DNA of 47,306 nt from an uncultured Bacteroidales bacterium (GCA_900317745.1 ONHW01000019.1:1-47306), one strand, 5' to 3'. Shown: positions 9,822-19,362, counted from the stretch's first letter. Numbers and translations: made by a program. Notes: a model not told the origin generated them from the sequence alone.

Positions 9822-9840
9822 TTGACAGTTGATAGTTGAA
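9820..9840. repeat. 7-base tandem repeat in operon spacer
   Basis: AGTTGAC, AGTTGAT, AGTTGAA: three imperfect heptamers that overlap the stop codon of the adaptor gene and fill most of the gap to the pump gene. Confidence 0.7.
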
Positions 9841-9845
9841 CGTTT

Positions 9846-12800
9846 ATGGCTGAACGAAATCATATAGAAGCCGCTATGCGCAGCAGCAAGATCATCTATG
9901 CGGTGGTTGCGGTGCTGGTGGTGTTTGGCATCTTTGCCTTGGGCAGGATGAACAAGGATGAGTTCCCGCAAGTGACGATCCGTCTGGGACTGGTTGTGGG
10001 AGTCTATCCGGGTGCCACGGCGCAAGAGGTGGAGGAGCAGGTGGCCAAACCTCTTGAGCAATACCTGTTCACCTTCCCGGAGATAGACAAACGCAAGACG
10101 TACAGTCTGAGCAAGGATGGTATATGCTACGTGTTTGCCGCCCTTACTCCCGAGGTGGATAACGCCAACGAAGCCTGGGCGAAGGTTCGCGGCGGACTGA
10201 GTCTGCTCAAGCAGGTGCAGATGCCCACGGGACTGCTGGCAGTGGTGGTGATCGACGATTTCGGCAACACGAGCAGTATATTGTTGGCTCTCGAGAGTGA
10301 CGAACGCTCGCCGCACGAGCTGGAGGATTATGCCAAGTTAGTTGCCGACCGCTTACGCGAGATACGCGAGATGGGCAGCATCAAACTGATCGGGCTGCAA
10401 CACGAGGAGATAGCCATCACGCTGGATGTAGAGCGTCTCACCAAGTACGGCATTGACCAGAACATCATCCTCGCGCGCCTCGCCACGCAGGGCTTCCGCA
10501 CGATGACCGGTGAGGTCGCCAACGATGCCGGCGCGGCACTGATACACGTGGATGTGCCCTATCAGACCGAGTACGAGGTGGGCGAACAGATAGTCTTCTT
10601 CGACCCGCTCACCAACCAGACCGTCCGCCTGAAGGACGTAGCAACCATCGAGCGGCGGTTTGAGGATCCAAAGCAATACATCGAGCGCTACGACGAGCGG
10701 GGCAAGGGGCAATGTCTGCTGCTGGACATCACCATGCAGCCCGACAATAACATCGTCGCCTTCGGCGAGAAGGTCGATGAAGCCCTGCAGCAGATGGCAG
10801 CCGCCCTGCCGCCGGACGTACAGATCCACAAGGTCACCGACCAGCCGCGCGTGGTTGATGAGAGTGTGAAGTCGTTCCTGAAAGACCTGGTTATCTCCGT
10901 GCTGATCGTGATAGCCGTGATGCTGGTGCTCTTCCCTATCCGCACCGCGCTGGTCAGCTCGACCGGTCTGCCTATATGTATCGCCATCACCTTAGGCATC
11001 ATGTACCTGGCGGGCATCGAGCTGAACACCGTCACCCTGGCGGCATTGATTGTGGTGCTGGGTATGGTGGTGGATGACTCGGTGATCGTCATCGACGGCT
11101 ACAGCGAGCTGCTGGAGAAAGGGCACTCGCGCTGGTACTCGGCAGCGGTATCGACGCACGATCTGTTCGTGCCGATGCTCATCGCCACAACGTCGATATC
11201 GGGTATGTTCTTCCCGATGCTCGGACTGATGACAGGCCCTTTGGCGGACTTCATCAAGCTATTCCCGTGGGCAATCTTCATCGCCCTGTCGTGCAGTATA
11301 TTGTACGCCATATGGATCATCCCGTACATGGCAGCGAGCTTCATCCGTCCCAAGCCTGCCGACGCAAAGCCGTCCGTCATTGAGCGCATACAGAACAGGT
11401 TCTTCGCCGCGTTGCAGAACGGCTATCAGAAGTTGCTCGATCTGTGCTTCCGGCATCCTTGGGCAACGATCACGGTAGGCTTAGCCTCTGTGCTCGTGGG
11501 CGCGTATATCCTTATCAACCTCAACATCCAGCTGATGCCTAAAGCTAACCGCGACAGTTTTGCTGTGGAGATTCACCTCACCGAAGGCTCATCGCTTGAG
11601 CAGACGCAAGCCGTGGCAGACAGCCTCGCCGCGGTGCTCACGGCTGACGAACGGGTGGAGAGTGTTACTGCCTTCGTGGGCACATCCAGCCCGCGTTTCC
11701 ACGCCACCTACGCGCCGCAGATCAGCGGCGAGAACTACGCACAGTTCATCGTGAACACCGTCTCCTCCGATGCCACCGTAGCCGTTGTCGAACAGTACCA
11801 GCCACTGTACGAAGATGCGTTCCCGAACGCGTTCTGCCGGTTCAAGCGCCTGGATTACCAGTCGGTGGCTAACCCTGTTGAGATCAACGTACAAGGCTCG
11901 GACTTCGGGCAGCTGGAGATAGTTGCCGACTCGCTCAAAGCGTTCATGGCAGGTCTGCCGGATCTGTCGTGGGTGCACTCGGATTACGACGAGACGGTGC
12001 AGACCATCCGTCTGCGTCTGAAGGACGACGAAGCCAGCCGCTTGGGCGTAACGCAAGCCACGCTGTCGTTGTACCTGAACGGCGTGCTGCGCGGACGGAA
12101 GATGACGGCTATCTGGAACGACGGCTACAAGACGCCTGTCGTGCTCTATACCGAGGGAGCCGACTCGCTCGACTACTCGGACATAGGCAACCTGATGATT
12201 CCCACCATGCTGCCCGGCGTGTGGGTGCCGCTGCGGCAAGTGGTGGATATCGAGCCGGACTTCCACCACGCACAGATCAAACGGCGTAACAGTATCCGTA
12301 CGATCACCGTAGCAGCCGACACACGCGGCAACGTAGCTGCCATAGGTGCTATGAAACCTATCTTCCGCTACGTATATGAGTTGGAGAAGAAGCTGCCCGA
12401 CGGCGTGCGTATCACCTACGGCGGAGCGATGGAGCAGACTCTCGAGACAGTGCCCGGACTGGTGCTGTCCGTACTGGCTGCACTGCTCGTGCTGCTCGTG
12501 CTGCTCGTCTATCACTTCAAGAAACTGAACATCGCGTTCCTCTCGCTCAGTTCAAGTCTGCTCTGTCTGTTCGGCGCGGCGTTCGGACTGTGGATGTTCG
12601 GTCAGGACTTCTCGATCACCGCTATCCTGGGTATCATCTCCCTGATCGGTATCATCGTGCGCAACGCGATCATCATGTACGAGTACGCCGACCTGCTCGT
12701 CACGACCGAACACATAACAGCCCGTGAGGCGGCGTACCTCGCCGGCCAACGAAGGATGCGACCGATCTTCCTCACCACAGCCACCACCGCACTCGGCGTC

Positions 12801-12953
12801 GTGCCGATGATCCTGGCGGCAACCGACCTGTGGATGCCGATGGGCGTGGTCATCTGCTTCGGAGCAATCATCACCATGCCGATGGTGGTTACGCTGCTGC
12901 CTGTTGCATACTGGAAACTGTTCGAAAAATCCACTCGCAAATATGAGAAATAG
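9846..12953 (+). CDS. RND efflux pump, inner-membrane permease (AcrB family)
   Basis: A 1035-residue proton-driven RND transporter, the engine of the tripartite pump. The topology is the family's two-fold repeat: TM1 near residues 13-33, a large periplasmic loop, six TM helices (about 340-520), TM7 (about 555-575), a second large loop and TM8-12 (about 865-1025). The TM4 proton-relay Asp pair is seen in GMVVDDSVIVIDGY (about 408-421), and the second half has the matching ISLIGIIVRNAIIMYEYADL. Length is normal for the family. It follows the adaptor by 24 bases, and its last 11 bases overlap the TolC-like gene. The closest functional type (drug or metabolite) is undetermined. Confidence 0.96.
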   Translation: MAERNHIEAAMRSSKIIYAVVAVLVVFGIFALGRMNKDEFPQVTIRLGLVVGVYPGATAQEVEEQVAKPLEQYLFTFPEIDKRKTYSLSKDGICYVFAALTPEVDNANEAWAKVRGGLSLLKQVQMPTGLLAVVVIDDFGNTSSILLALESDERSPHELEDYAKLVADRLREIREMGSIKLIGLQHEEIAITLDVERLTKYGIDQNIILARLATQGFRTMTGEVANDAGAALIHVDVPYQTEYEVGEQIVFFDPLTNQTVRLKDVATIERRFEDPKQYIERYDERGKGQCLLLDITMQPDNNIVAFGEKVDEALQQMAAALPPDVQIHKVTDQPRVVDESVKSFLKDLVISVLIVIAVMLVLFPIRTALVSSTGLPICIAITLGIMYLAGIELNTVTLAALIVVLGMVVDDSVIVIDGYSELLEKGHSRWYSAAVSTHDLFVPMLIATTSISGMFFPMLGLMTGPLADFIKLFPWAIFIALSCSILYAIWIIPYMAASFIRPKPADAKPSVIERIQNRFFAALQNGYQKLLDLCFRHPWATITVGLASVLVGAYILINLNIQLMPKANRDSFAVEIHLTEGSSLEQTQAVADSLAAVLTADERVESVTAFVGTSSPRFHATYAPQISGENYAQFIVNTVSSDATVAVVEQYQPLYEDAFPNAFCRFKRLDYQSVANPVEINVQGSDFGQLEIVADSLKAFMAGLPDLSWVHSDYDETVQTIRLRLKDDEASRLGVTQATLSLYLNGVLRGRKMTAIWNDGYKTPVVLYTEGADSLDYSDIGNLMIPTMLPGVWVPLRQVVDIEPDFHHAQIKRRNSIRTITVAADTRGNVAAIGAMKPIFRYVYELEKKLPDGVRITYGGAMEQTLETVPGLVLSVLAALLVLLVLLVYHFKKLNIAFLSLSSSLLCLFGAAFGLWMFGQDFSITAILGIISLIGIIVRNAIIMYEYADLLVTTEHITAREAAYLAGQRRMRPIFLTTATTALGVVPMILAATDLWMPMGVVICFGAIITMPMVVTLLPVAYWKLFEKSTRKYEK

Positions 12954-14307
12954 ACTAATACTGATCATAGCGCTGCTCCTTTCGCCACTCGTCCTTCGCC
13001 ATTCGCCATTGATGGCGCAATACGAAGTGCTGACGCTCGACTCCTGTCTGAGCAGCGCACGGCAGCATAACTGCACGATCCGCTCCGCAGCATTGGAAGT
13101 AGCGATATCGCAAGAGCTGAAGAAACAGATGCTCTGGAAGTACTTCCCGCAAGTGTCGCTGCAGGGGTTCGCCTTCGGCGCGGTGAATCCGATCATAGAT
13201 ATTGATGTGTCGAACCTCGATATGGGCGGAGGCTTAGGCACGTTCCTCTCGGATATATCGAAAGCTGTCCGTGAAGGTTTGGGAAACGATACACTTGACT
13301 CGAGCATAAAGATGGTGCGTTGGGGTGCCACCGCCCAGGCGCAAGCGGTGCAACCCGTCTTTTGGGGCGGGCAGATCGTCACGGCTAACCAACTCGCCAA
13401 ACTCGGTATCGACGCCTCGCGGCTCAAGCAACAGGTCAGCGAACGCGACGTGCTGCAAGAGGTGGCTGACACCTACTGGATGATCGCCGGACTGATGAGC
13501 AAACGTCAGACCGTGGCGAAAGTCGTCAGCCTGCTCGACACCATTCAGGGCGTAGCCGAGGTGGCGTATAACCACGGCTTAGCGACAAGCAACGATCTGC
13601 TCAGGGTGCAACTCAAGCAGAACGAGCTACGAACCAAATCCCTGCAACTCGAGAACGGCATCCAGCTCGCCTCGCGGCTGCTGTGTCACATGATAGGTCA
13701 GCCGTACGACCACGAGCTGCTGCTCGAGCCGCTGCCCGAACAGCCGGTGACGACCCTGTCCGAACAGCCCGACACGATCCGCGTCAGTCAGCGACCGGAG
13801 ATGCAACTGCTCGAGATGAACATCCGCTACAACCAACTCAACCGGCGCCTCACACTCGGCGAGTCGCTGCCACACCTCGGCATAGGTATCACGGGCGGTT
13901 ACAACAACTTCTTCAACCAGCACCGATGGAACGCCATCGCCTTCATGAGCTTGTCGATACCGCTCACCGGTTGGGGCGAGACAGCCCACAAGCTCCGTCA
14001 GCATGACTTGAAGATTCAGCAGGCGGAACTCATGCAACAGGATCTGGGCGAGAAGATGAGCCTGCAGAACCGCCAGATATACGACCAGCTCATCGAAGCG
14101 CTCAAACTCATGGAGCAGCACCGCTCCAGCTGCGTACTGGCGCAAGACAACTACCGCATATCGCTCATGAACTACGAGGCAGGCGTGGGCACGATGACCG
14201 AACTGATGGAGTCCGAAGCACTGCTCATGCAGGCCGAGAACGCCTACACCGACGCACGGATCACCTACCTATCGGCACAACGTAAGTTCGAAGAGTATAA
14301 CAAGTAA
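12943..14307 (+). CDS. TolC-family outer-membrane efflux channel
   Basis: A 454-residue outer-membrane factor that completes the RND pump. Residues 1-23 (MRNRLILIIALLLSPLVLRH onward) are a signal peptide ending near LMAQ. The mature protein starts with the family pattern YEVLTLDSCLSSARQHN and shows two related halves rich in long helices, ending in the characteristic YEAGVGTMTELMESEALLMQ and RITYLSAQRKFEEY. The ATG at 12943 overlaps the pump gene by 11 bases; an earlier in-frame ATG at 12904 would remove the signal peptide and is rejected. The signal-peptide DNA carries a small tandem repeat (TTCGCCATTCGCCATT), unusual for coding sequence. The adaptor, pump and channel form one transcription unit. 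Confidence 0.92.
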   Translation: MRNRLILIIALLLSPLVLRHSPLMAQYEVLTLDSCLSSARQHNCTIRSAALEVAISQELKKQMLWKYFPQVSLQGFAFGAVNPIIDIDVSNLDMGGGLGTFLSDISKAVREGLGNDTLDSSIKMVRWGATAQAQAVQPVFWGGQIVTANQLAKLGIDASRLKQQVSERDVLQEVADTYWMIAGLMSKRQTVAKVVSLLDTIQGVAEVAYNHGLATSNDLLRVQLKQNELRTKSLQLENGIQLASRLLCHMIGQPYDHELLLEPLPEQPVTTLSEQPDTIRVSQRPEMQLLEMNIRYNQLNRRLTLGESLPHLGIGITGGYNNFFNQHRWNAIAFMSLSIPLTGWGETAHKLRQHDLKIQQAELMQQDLGEKMSLQNRQIYDQLIEALKLMEQHRSSCVLAQDNYRISLMNYEAGVGTMTELMESEALLMQAENAYTDARITYLSAQRKFEEYNK

Positions 14308-14332
14308 TCAACACTAATAAATTATATCCCAT

Positions 14333-15196
14333 ATGGAAAAAGAAAGACTGCGTAAGCTTATCGCTATCTGGTTTGACGAAGATATACGCGACGGTGACCA
14401 CACCTCGCTCAGTTGTATCCCCGCTGACGCCGAGGGCTGCCAACAGCTGATCATCAAGGAGGAGGGTATCCTCGCCGGCGTGGAGGTAGCCAAGGAGATC
14501 ATCAACTACTTCGACCCCACGTGCCGGTTCGAGCAGTTCTTGCACGACGGCGATCACGTGAAGAAAGGCGACATCGCCTTCCGCGTCTATGGCAAGGAGC
14601 TCAGTCTGCTGCAGATCGAGCGCACGATGCTCAATGTCATGCAGCGGATGTCCGGCGTAGCCACCACGGCGCACCGTTACCAGAGTCTGATTGCCGATAC
14701 CCAGTGCCACGTGCTCGACACGCGTAAGACGACTCCCGGATTGCGTTATCTCGAGAAAGAAGCCGTAGCCCTTGGCGGCGGTATGAACCACCGCATCGGG
14801 CTGTTCGATATGATCCTACTCAAGGACAACCACGTGGACTTCGCCGGAGGCATCACCGCCGCGCTGACCCGCGCTCGCGACTACTGCAAAGCCAAAGGCA
14901 AGAACCTGAAGATCGAGATCGAGGTGCGCAATGATGTTGAGCTGCAAGAGGCGCTCGACACCTGCATCCCCGACCGCATCATGCTCGACAACTACACGCC
15001 GGAGCACACCGTCGAGGCGGTGAAGACCATCCGCAACTGGGAGCAATCGCACAGGAAGATGGAGATCGAGAGCTCGGGCGGCATCACCATCGACACGCTG
15101 CGCAATTACGCCCTGACAGGCGTGGATTTTGTGAGCGTTGGCGCACTGACGCACTCGTATAAATCGCTCGACATGAGCTTCAAGGCTGTTCGATAG
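14333..15196 (+). CDS. nadC: Nicotinate-nucleotide pyrophosphorylase (carboxylating)
   Basis: A 287-residue quinolinate phosphoribosyltransferase that converts quinolinate and PRPP to nicotinate mononucleotide, CO2 and PPi in NAD synthesis. Recognised blocks are DEDIRDGDHTS near the N-terminus, ERTMLNVMQRMSGVATTA (about 96-113), the PRPP/quinolinate-binding DTRKTTPGLR (about 129-138), HRIGLFDMILLKDNH (153-167), KIEIEVRN and the phosphate-binding ESSGGI (about 248-253). Length is usual. It begins 25 bases after the TolC-like gene on the same strand with no visible promoter, so it may be read from the efflux operon. nadA and nadB are not in the window. Confidence 0.97.
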   Translation: MEKERLRKLIAIWFDEDIRDGDHTSLSCIPADAEGCQQLIIKEEGILAGVEVAKEIINYFDPTCRFEQFLHDGDHVKKGDIAFRVYGKELSLLQIERTMLNVMQRMSGVATTAHRYQSLIADTQCHVLDTRKTTPGLRYLEKEAVALGGGMNHRIGLFDMILLKDNHVDFAGGITAALTRARDYCKAKGKNLKIEIEVRNDVELQEALDTCIPDRIMLDNYTPEHTVEAVKTIRNWEQSHRKMEIESSGGITIDTLRNYALTGVDFVSVGALTHSYKSLDMSFKAVR

Positions 15197-15334
15197 CGTG
15201 TTTCTTCGGCATCTTTGTGTTTTTTGCTCGGTCATTATGGTCACCATAACTTCCTTACAAGAAAACGCAAATCTGCCCAAAGAAACATCACTATCCATAG
15301 AATCAATACCATAGACAAACAAAACGAACAAAAA

Positions 15335-17182
15335 ATGACAACACAAGATAAACTTACCGCATTACGCGGATTGATGCAGAAAGAGGGACTCAGCGCATAT
15401 ATCGTGCCGAGCACCGACCCGCACGCATCAGAATATATGGCAAGCCACTGGGCAGAAGTACACTGGCTTACATCGTTCACCGGCGAAGCCGGAACGGCCG
15501 TTGTAACCATGGATCAGGCATTGCTCTGGACCGACAGCCGCTACTACCTGCAGGCTGGTATCCAACTGGAGGGCACTACCGTCAGCCTGATGCGCGAATC
15601 GGACATCGACTGCCCGAAGATCGCCGATTGGCTGATTTCAGCAATCAGCAATCAGCCAAAGATGGCTGATACATCATGCGTGGGAGTAAATCCCGAGATG
15701 TGGAGCGTGAACGAATACAAGAAGCTCAAGGAGCAACTGGCAGAAGCAGGCATAAGACTGAAATCCGTTGATCTGATTCGCCCGCTGTGGACCACTGATC
15801 GTCCGGCTATACCGACCCACCGATTCTTTGAGTTCGACACCCGGTATGCAGGCGAGAGCGTTCATAGCAAGCTGGAGCGCATGCGCTCGAAGATGCGCGA
15901 GAAGAAAGCCGATGCCATGGTAGTCAGTGCCCTGGACGAGATAGCCTGGGTACTGAACATCCGAGGCAATGATGTGGAGTACAACCCCGTAGTGATCAGT
16001 TACCTGGTACTGGAGCAGGAGAAATGCACACTGTTCGTAGGCAACGAAAAAGTCACTCGCGAAGTGTCCGCCTACCTGCGCGCCAACGATATAGACATAC
16101 GCGGCTACAACGAGGTGTTCGGATACCTGAGTGGTCTGGAGTGTACTATCCTGTACGACGGAGCAAAAGTCAACGAGGCACTGTACGAAGCCATCAGCAC
16201 CGCAGCCAAAACGGTGAACGCACAATCGCCTATACAGATTGCCAAATCCCACAAGAACGACATTGAGCTTGCCGGTGTACGCCGCGCCATGGAGCAGGAT
16301 GCTGTAGCGTTGGTACGGTTCTTCCGCTGGCTGGAGAGCAATGACACACGCGAGAAGATGGCTGACGGCAAACTCACCGAGTGGGATCTGATGGAGCAGC
16401 TGCACACCTTCCGCACGATGGGCAAACGTTTCATCGAAGAGAGTTTCGGCACTATTGCCGGCTACCAGGGCAACGGTGCCATTGTGCATTACGCGGCTAA
16501 CGAAGATACGGCTGCTACCGTCTATCCCCAAGGAATGTTGCTGCTTGATAGCGGCGGGCAGTATCTGGACGGCACAACGGATATAACCCGTACAGTCTGG
16601 TTGGGCGGAAAGATACCGGCACAAGCCAAGCGCGACTACACCTACGTGCTGAAGGGACATCTGATGCTCGGACATATACGCTGGCCGCGAGGCACACGGG
16701 GTAACCAGCTCGACGCACTCGCCAAGCAGTACATGTGGCAGGCGGGCATAACCTACGGACACGGTACAGGTCACGGAGTAGGACACTTCCTCGGCTGCCA
16801 CGAGGGACCGCAGAACATACGCACGGATATGAACCCGACCGTACTCGAGCCCGGACAGATATGCTCCAACGAGCCGGGTATATACCGCACCGGCAAATGG
16901 GGTATCCGCACTGAGAACCTCGTAGCTGTCACGCCTGTTGACAGCACACCGGAAGCCACCACCGAGGACGAATGGCTGACATGGGAAACTCTGACACTCT
17001 GCCCGTACGACACCAAGCTCATAGACCTCAGCCTGCTTACCGAGCAGGAACGCCAATGGCTGAACGACTATCATGCCGAGGTCTATCGCCGCATCAGCCC
17101 GCTGCTTGATACAGAGGAAGAAAAGTGGTTGAAGAAAAAGACCCTCCCCCTACCCCTCCCTCATAGGGCGGGGAGTAAATAG
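15335..17182 (+). CDS. Xaa-Pro aminopeptidase (aminopeptidase P, M24 family)
   Basis: A 615-residue dinuclear-metal peptidase removing N-terminal residues before proline; no signal peptide, so cytosolic. It has the three-domain long form of eukaryotic and Bacteroidetes aminopeptidase P: two creatinase-like N-terminal domains and a catalytic C-terminal domain with metal ligands in LLLDSGGQYLDGTTDITRT, the His of GHGTGHGVGHFLGCHEGP, the Glu of SNEPGIY and the Glu of IRTENL. The start ATG at 15335 opens MTTQDKLTALRGLMQKEGL, the family's beginning; an upstream frame extension is not homologous in character. The expected end EEKWLKKKT is followed by about a dozen extra residues (LPLPLPHRAGSK) encoded by a palindromic repeat that also supplies the stop codon. 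Confidence 0.95.
   Translation: MTTQDKLTALRGLMQKEGLSAYIVPSTDPHASEYMASHWAEVHWLTSFTGEAGTAVVTMDQALLWTDSRYYLQAGIQLEGTTVSLMRESDIDCPKIADWLISAISNQPKMADTSCVGVNPEMWSVNEYKKLKEQLAEAGIRLKSVDLIRPLWTTDRPAIPTHRFFEFDTRYAGESVHSKLERMRSKMREKKADAMVVSALDEIAWVLNIRGNDVEYNPVVISYLVLEQEKCTLFVGNEKVTREVSAYLRANDIDIRGYNEVFGYLSGLECTILYDGAKVNEALYEAISTAAKTVNAQSPIQIAKSHKNDIELAGVRRAMEQDAVALVRFFRWLESNDTREKMADGKLTEWDLMEQLHTFRTMGKRFIEESFGTIAGYQGNGAIVHYAANEDTAATVYPQGMLLLDSGGQYLDGTTDITRTVWLGGKIPAQAKRDYTYVLKGHLMLGHIRWPRGTRGNQLDALAKQYMWQAGITYGHGTGHGVGHFLGCHEGPQNIRTDMNPTVLEPGQICSNEPGIYRTGKWGIRTENLVAVTPVDSTPEATTEDEWLTWETLTLCPYDTKLIDLSLLTEQERQWLNDYHAEVYRRISPLLDTEEEKWLKKKTLPLPLPHRAGSK
17140..17182 (+). repeat. GC-rich palindromic repeat, family 1, copy A (end of aminopeptidase gene)
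   Basis: Core CCCCTCCCTCATAGGG followed by CGGGGAGTAAATAG. It is read as the C-terminal LPLPLPHRAGSK of the aminopeptidase, and its own TAG is the stop. Two more copies lie in argS (17363 and 18877). Confidence 0.85.
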
Positions 17183-17341
17183 CCTTGTAGAGCAATTGCC
17201 ATAGTATATGTAGCAACAATCATTAACGAATATCACTTTATGCGTTTTACAAATGAAGAGATACTATTCGATACAGAAAATGTACTTGCACAAATAGAAA
17301 AATATTTTGAATAAAAACCCGTTAAGCAAAACACACCTAAC
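17183..17341. other. Spacer before argS
   Basis: A 159-base AT-rich gap. It contains one possible 24-codon open frame (17240-17314, MRFTNEEILF onward) that I cannot support as a gene. No clear promoter is visible, so argS may be read from upstream. Confidence 0.5.
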
Positions 17342-19201
17342 ATGTCAGATATTAATCATACTACTTCCCTCCCTATGAGGGAGGGGCAGGGAGTGGGTCT
17401 TGAAGAGATCCTCAAGCAACAAGTGAAGGCAGCGGTAAAAGCGCTGTACGGCATTGACGCAGATGACAAACAGATACAACTGCAAAAGACCCGCCCGGAG
17501 TTTGAAGGAAACATTACACTCGTAGTGTTCCCGTTCGTCAAACTTGCCCGCAAAGCACCGGCACAGGTTGCCGAAGAGATAGGCAAAGCAATGACGGACA
17601 GCGCCATTGTAGGCGAACCGGTTATTGAGAAGTTCAATGCCGTGCAAGGCTTCCTGAACATGAGCATCGCACCCTCGTTCTGGATTGAGCAACTCGAGGC
17701 TATTGCCGCCAACCCGCAATACGGCGAGCAGCCCGACCGCAACCAACTTATGATGGTTGAGTATTCGTCGCCGAACACCAATAAGCCATTGCACCTCGGG
17801 CACGTGAGGAACAACCTGCTCGGCTCGAGCATAGCCCGTATCCAGGAGGCTAACGGCTGGAAGGTGGTAAAGACGAACATTGTGAACGACCGTGGCATAC
17901 ACATCTGCAAATCGATGCTCGCATGGCTGAAGTTCGGCAACGGCGAGACACCCGAGTCGTCCGGCAAGAAAGGCGACCACCTGATTGGCGATTACTATGT
18001 ACGTTTCGACAAGGAGTACCGCAAGCAGATAGCCGAACTGATGGCAGGCGGCATGAGCGAGGACGACGCCAAGCGTGAAGCACCGCTGATGAAAGAAGCC
18101 CAGGCTATGCTGCTCAAGTGGGAGCAAGGCGACAAAGAGGTGCGCGAGCTTTGGGCAAAGATGAACAGTTGGGTCTATGCAGGCTTTGACGAAACATACA
18201 AAATGATGGGCGTCAGTTTCGACAAGATCTACTACGAGTCGAACACCTATCTGGAAGGCAAGAAAGAAGTGGAGCGCGGCTTGCAGGAAGGCTTGTTCTA
18301 CCGCCGCGAGGACGGTTCGGTTTGGGCAGACCTGACAGGCGACGGACTCGACGAGAAACTGCTACTCCGTTCGGACGGCACATCCGTATATATGACGCAG
18401 GATATAGGTACAGCCAAGCTTCGCTACCAGGATTATCCCATCGACAAGATGGTGTACGTGGTAGGCAACGAACAGGAGTACCACTTCAAGGTGCTGTCGC
18501 TGCTGCTGGATAAGCTCGGCTTCCCCTTCGGCAAGGAGCTGGTACACTTCTCCTACGGTATGGTTGAGCTGCCCAACGGCAAGATGAAAAGCCGCGAAGG
18601 CACGGTGGTCGATGCCGATGATCTGATGGAGCAGATGATCAAAGATGCCAAGGAAATAAGCAAGGATAAGGTGAATACCCTACCCGACATCACCGAGGCG
18701 GAAGCCAACGAGATTGCAAGGAAGGTGGGATTGGGTGCACTCAAATACTTCATCCTGAAGGTTGACCCGCGTAAGAACATGCTATTCAACCCCGAAGAGA
18801 GTATCGACTTCAACGGCAACACCGGTCCCTTTATACAATATACATACGCGCGCATACAGAGTGTGCTGAGGAAAGGAAGACCCACCTCCAGCCCCTCCCT
18901 CATAGGGAGAGGGGTAAATAGTCCCGATACATTGAACGACAAGGAAGTTGCCCTTATCCAACGACTGACCGATTATCCGGCAACGGTGAAGCAGGCAGGC
19001 GAGGAGTTCAGTCCCGCCGTACTGTGCAACTACGCATACGCTCTGGCGCAGGAGTTCAACTCGTTCTATCACGACTATTCGATTCTGAACGAAGCCGACG
19101 AACAGAAGAAGAACCTCCGTCTGCTGCTGAGCGCCGAAGTAGCCAAGGTACTGAAGCACGCTATGGCTCTACTCGGTATAGAAATGCCAGCACGCATGTA
19201 A
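17342..19201 (+). CDS. argS: Arginyl-tRNA synthetase
   Basis: A 619-residue class I aminoacyl-tRNA synthetase charging tRNA-Arg. Seen are the N-terminal tRNA-binding domain (QLQKTRPEFEGNITLVVFPF, about 47-66), the HIGH-type motif SPNTNKPLHLGHVRNN (HLGH 151-154), a KMSK-like region GKMKSREGTVVDADDL (about 414-429) and the DALR anticodon domain (FIQYTYARIQSVL to the C-terminus). Two short stretches are repeat-derived: residues about 7-21 (TTSLPMREGQGVGLE) before the normal N-terminus, and about 512-530 (GRPTSSPSLIGRGVNSP) in the linker after LRK where relatives carry a variable loop. Both insertions keep the frame. Initiation could also occur at the ATG inside the first repeat (17375). Confidence 0.97.
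   Translation: MSDINHTTSLPMREGQGVGLEEILKQQVKAAVKALYGIDADDKQIQLQKTRPEFEGNITLVVFPFVKLARKAPAQVAEEIGKAMTDSAIVGEPVIEKFNAVQGFLNMSIAPSFWIEQLEAIAANPQYGEQPDRNQLMMVEYSSPNTNKPLHLGHVRNNLLGSSIARIQEANGWKVVKTNIVNDRGIHICKSMLAWLKFGNGETPESSGKKGDHLIGDYYVRFDKEYRKQIAELMAGGMSEDDAKREAPLMKEAQAMLLKWEQGDKEVRELWAKMNSWVYAGFDETYKMMGVSFDKIYYESNTYLEGKKEVERGLQEGLFYRREDGSVWADLTGDGLDEKLLLRSDGTSVYMTQDIGTAKLRYQDYPIDKMVYVVGNEQEYHFKVLSLLLDKLGFPFGKELVHFSYGMVELPNGKMKSREGTVVDADDLMEQMIKDAKEISKDKVNTLPDITEAEANEIARKVGLGALKYFILKVDPRKNMLFNPEESIDFNGNTGPFIQYTYARIQSVLRKGRPTSSPSLIGRGVNSPDTLNDKEVALIQRLTDYPATVKQAGEEFSPAVLCNYAYALAQEFNSFYHDYSILNEADEQKKNLRLLLSAEVAKVLKHAMALLGIEMPARM
17363..17402 (-). repeat. GC-rich palindromic repeat, family 1, copy B (5' end of argS)
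   Basis: The reverse complement reads AAGACCCACTCCCTGCCCC then TCCCTCATAGGGAGGGAAGT, so it is inverted relative to copies A and C. It encodes TTSLPMREGQGVGLE at the ArgRS N-terminus. Confidence 0.85.
18877..18931 (+). repeat. GC-rich palindromic repeat, family 1, copy C (inside argS)
   Basis: AAGACCCACCTCCAGCCCC then TCCCTCATAGGGAGAGGGG and GTAAATAG, in the same orientation as copy A but in another reading frame, so its TAG is bypassed. It encodes GRPTSSPSLIGRGVNSP in the ArgRS linker. Confidence 0.85.
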
Positions 19202-19248
19202 TCCTGACATTACGTTACAGAGATATTTGCAACAAAAAACGCACAAGG

Positions 19249-19280
19249 TTTGGAAATATGAAAAGATTTTCGTAACTTTG
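19249..19280 (+). promoter_or_regulatory. Promoter of rpsA
   Basis: TTTG (19249-19252), 20 bases, TAACTTTG (19273-19280), 82 bases before the rpsA start. Confidence 0.8.
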
Positions 19281-19362
19281 TGCGCTTTTTGTGCGAGTGC
19301 GCCATCGAGGGCACACTGCACACCACAAGTTTAACCATTAAAACAACTTATTTTCTACCATT

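Noticed and set aside
17240-17314. 24-codon open frame before argS
   Set aside because: Too short and without promoter, ribosome-binding site or recognisable family.
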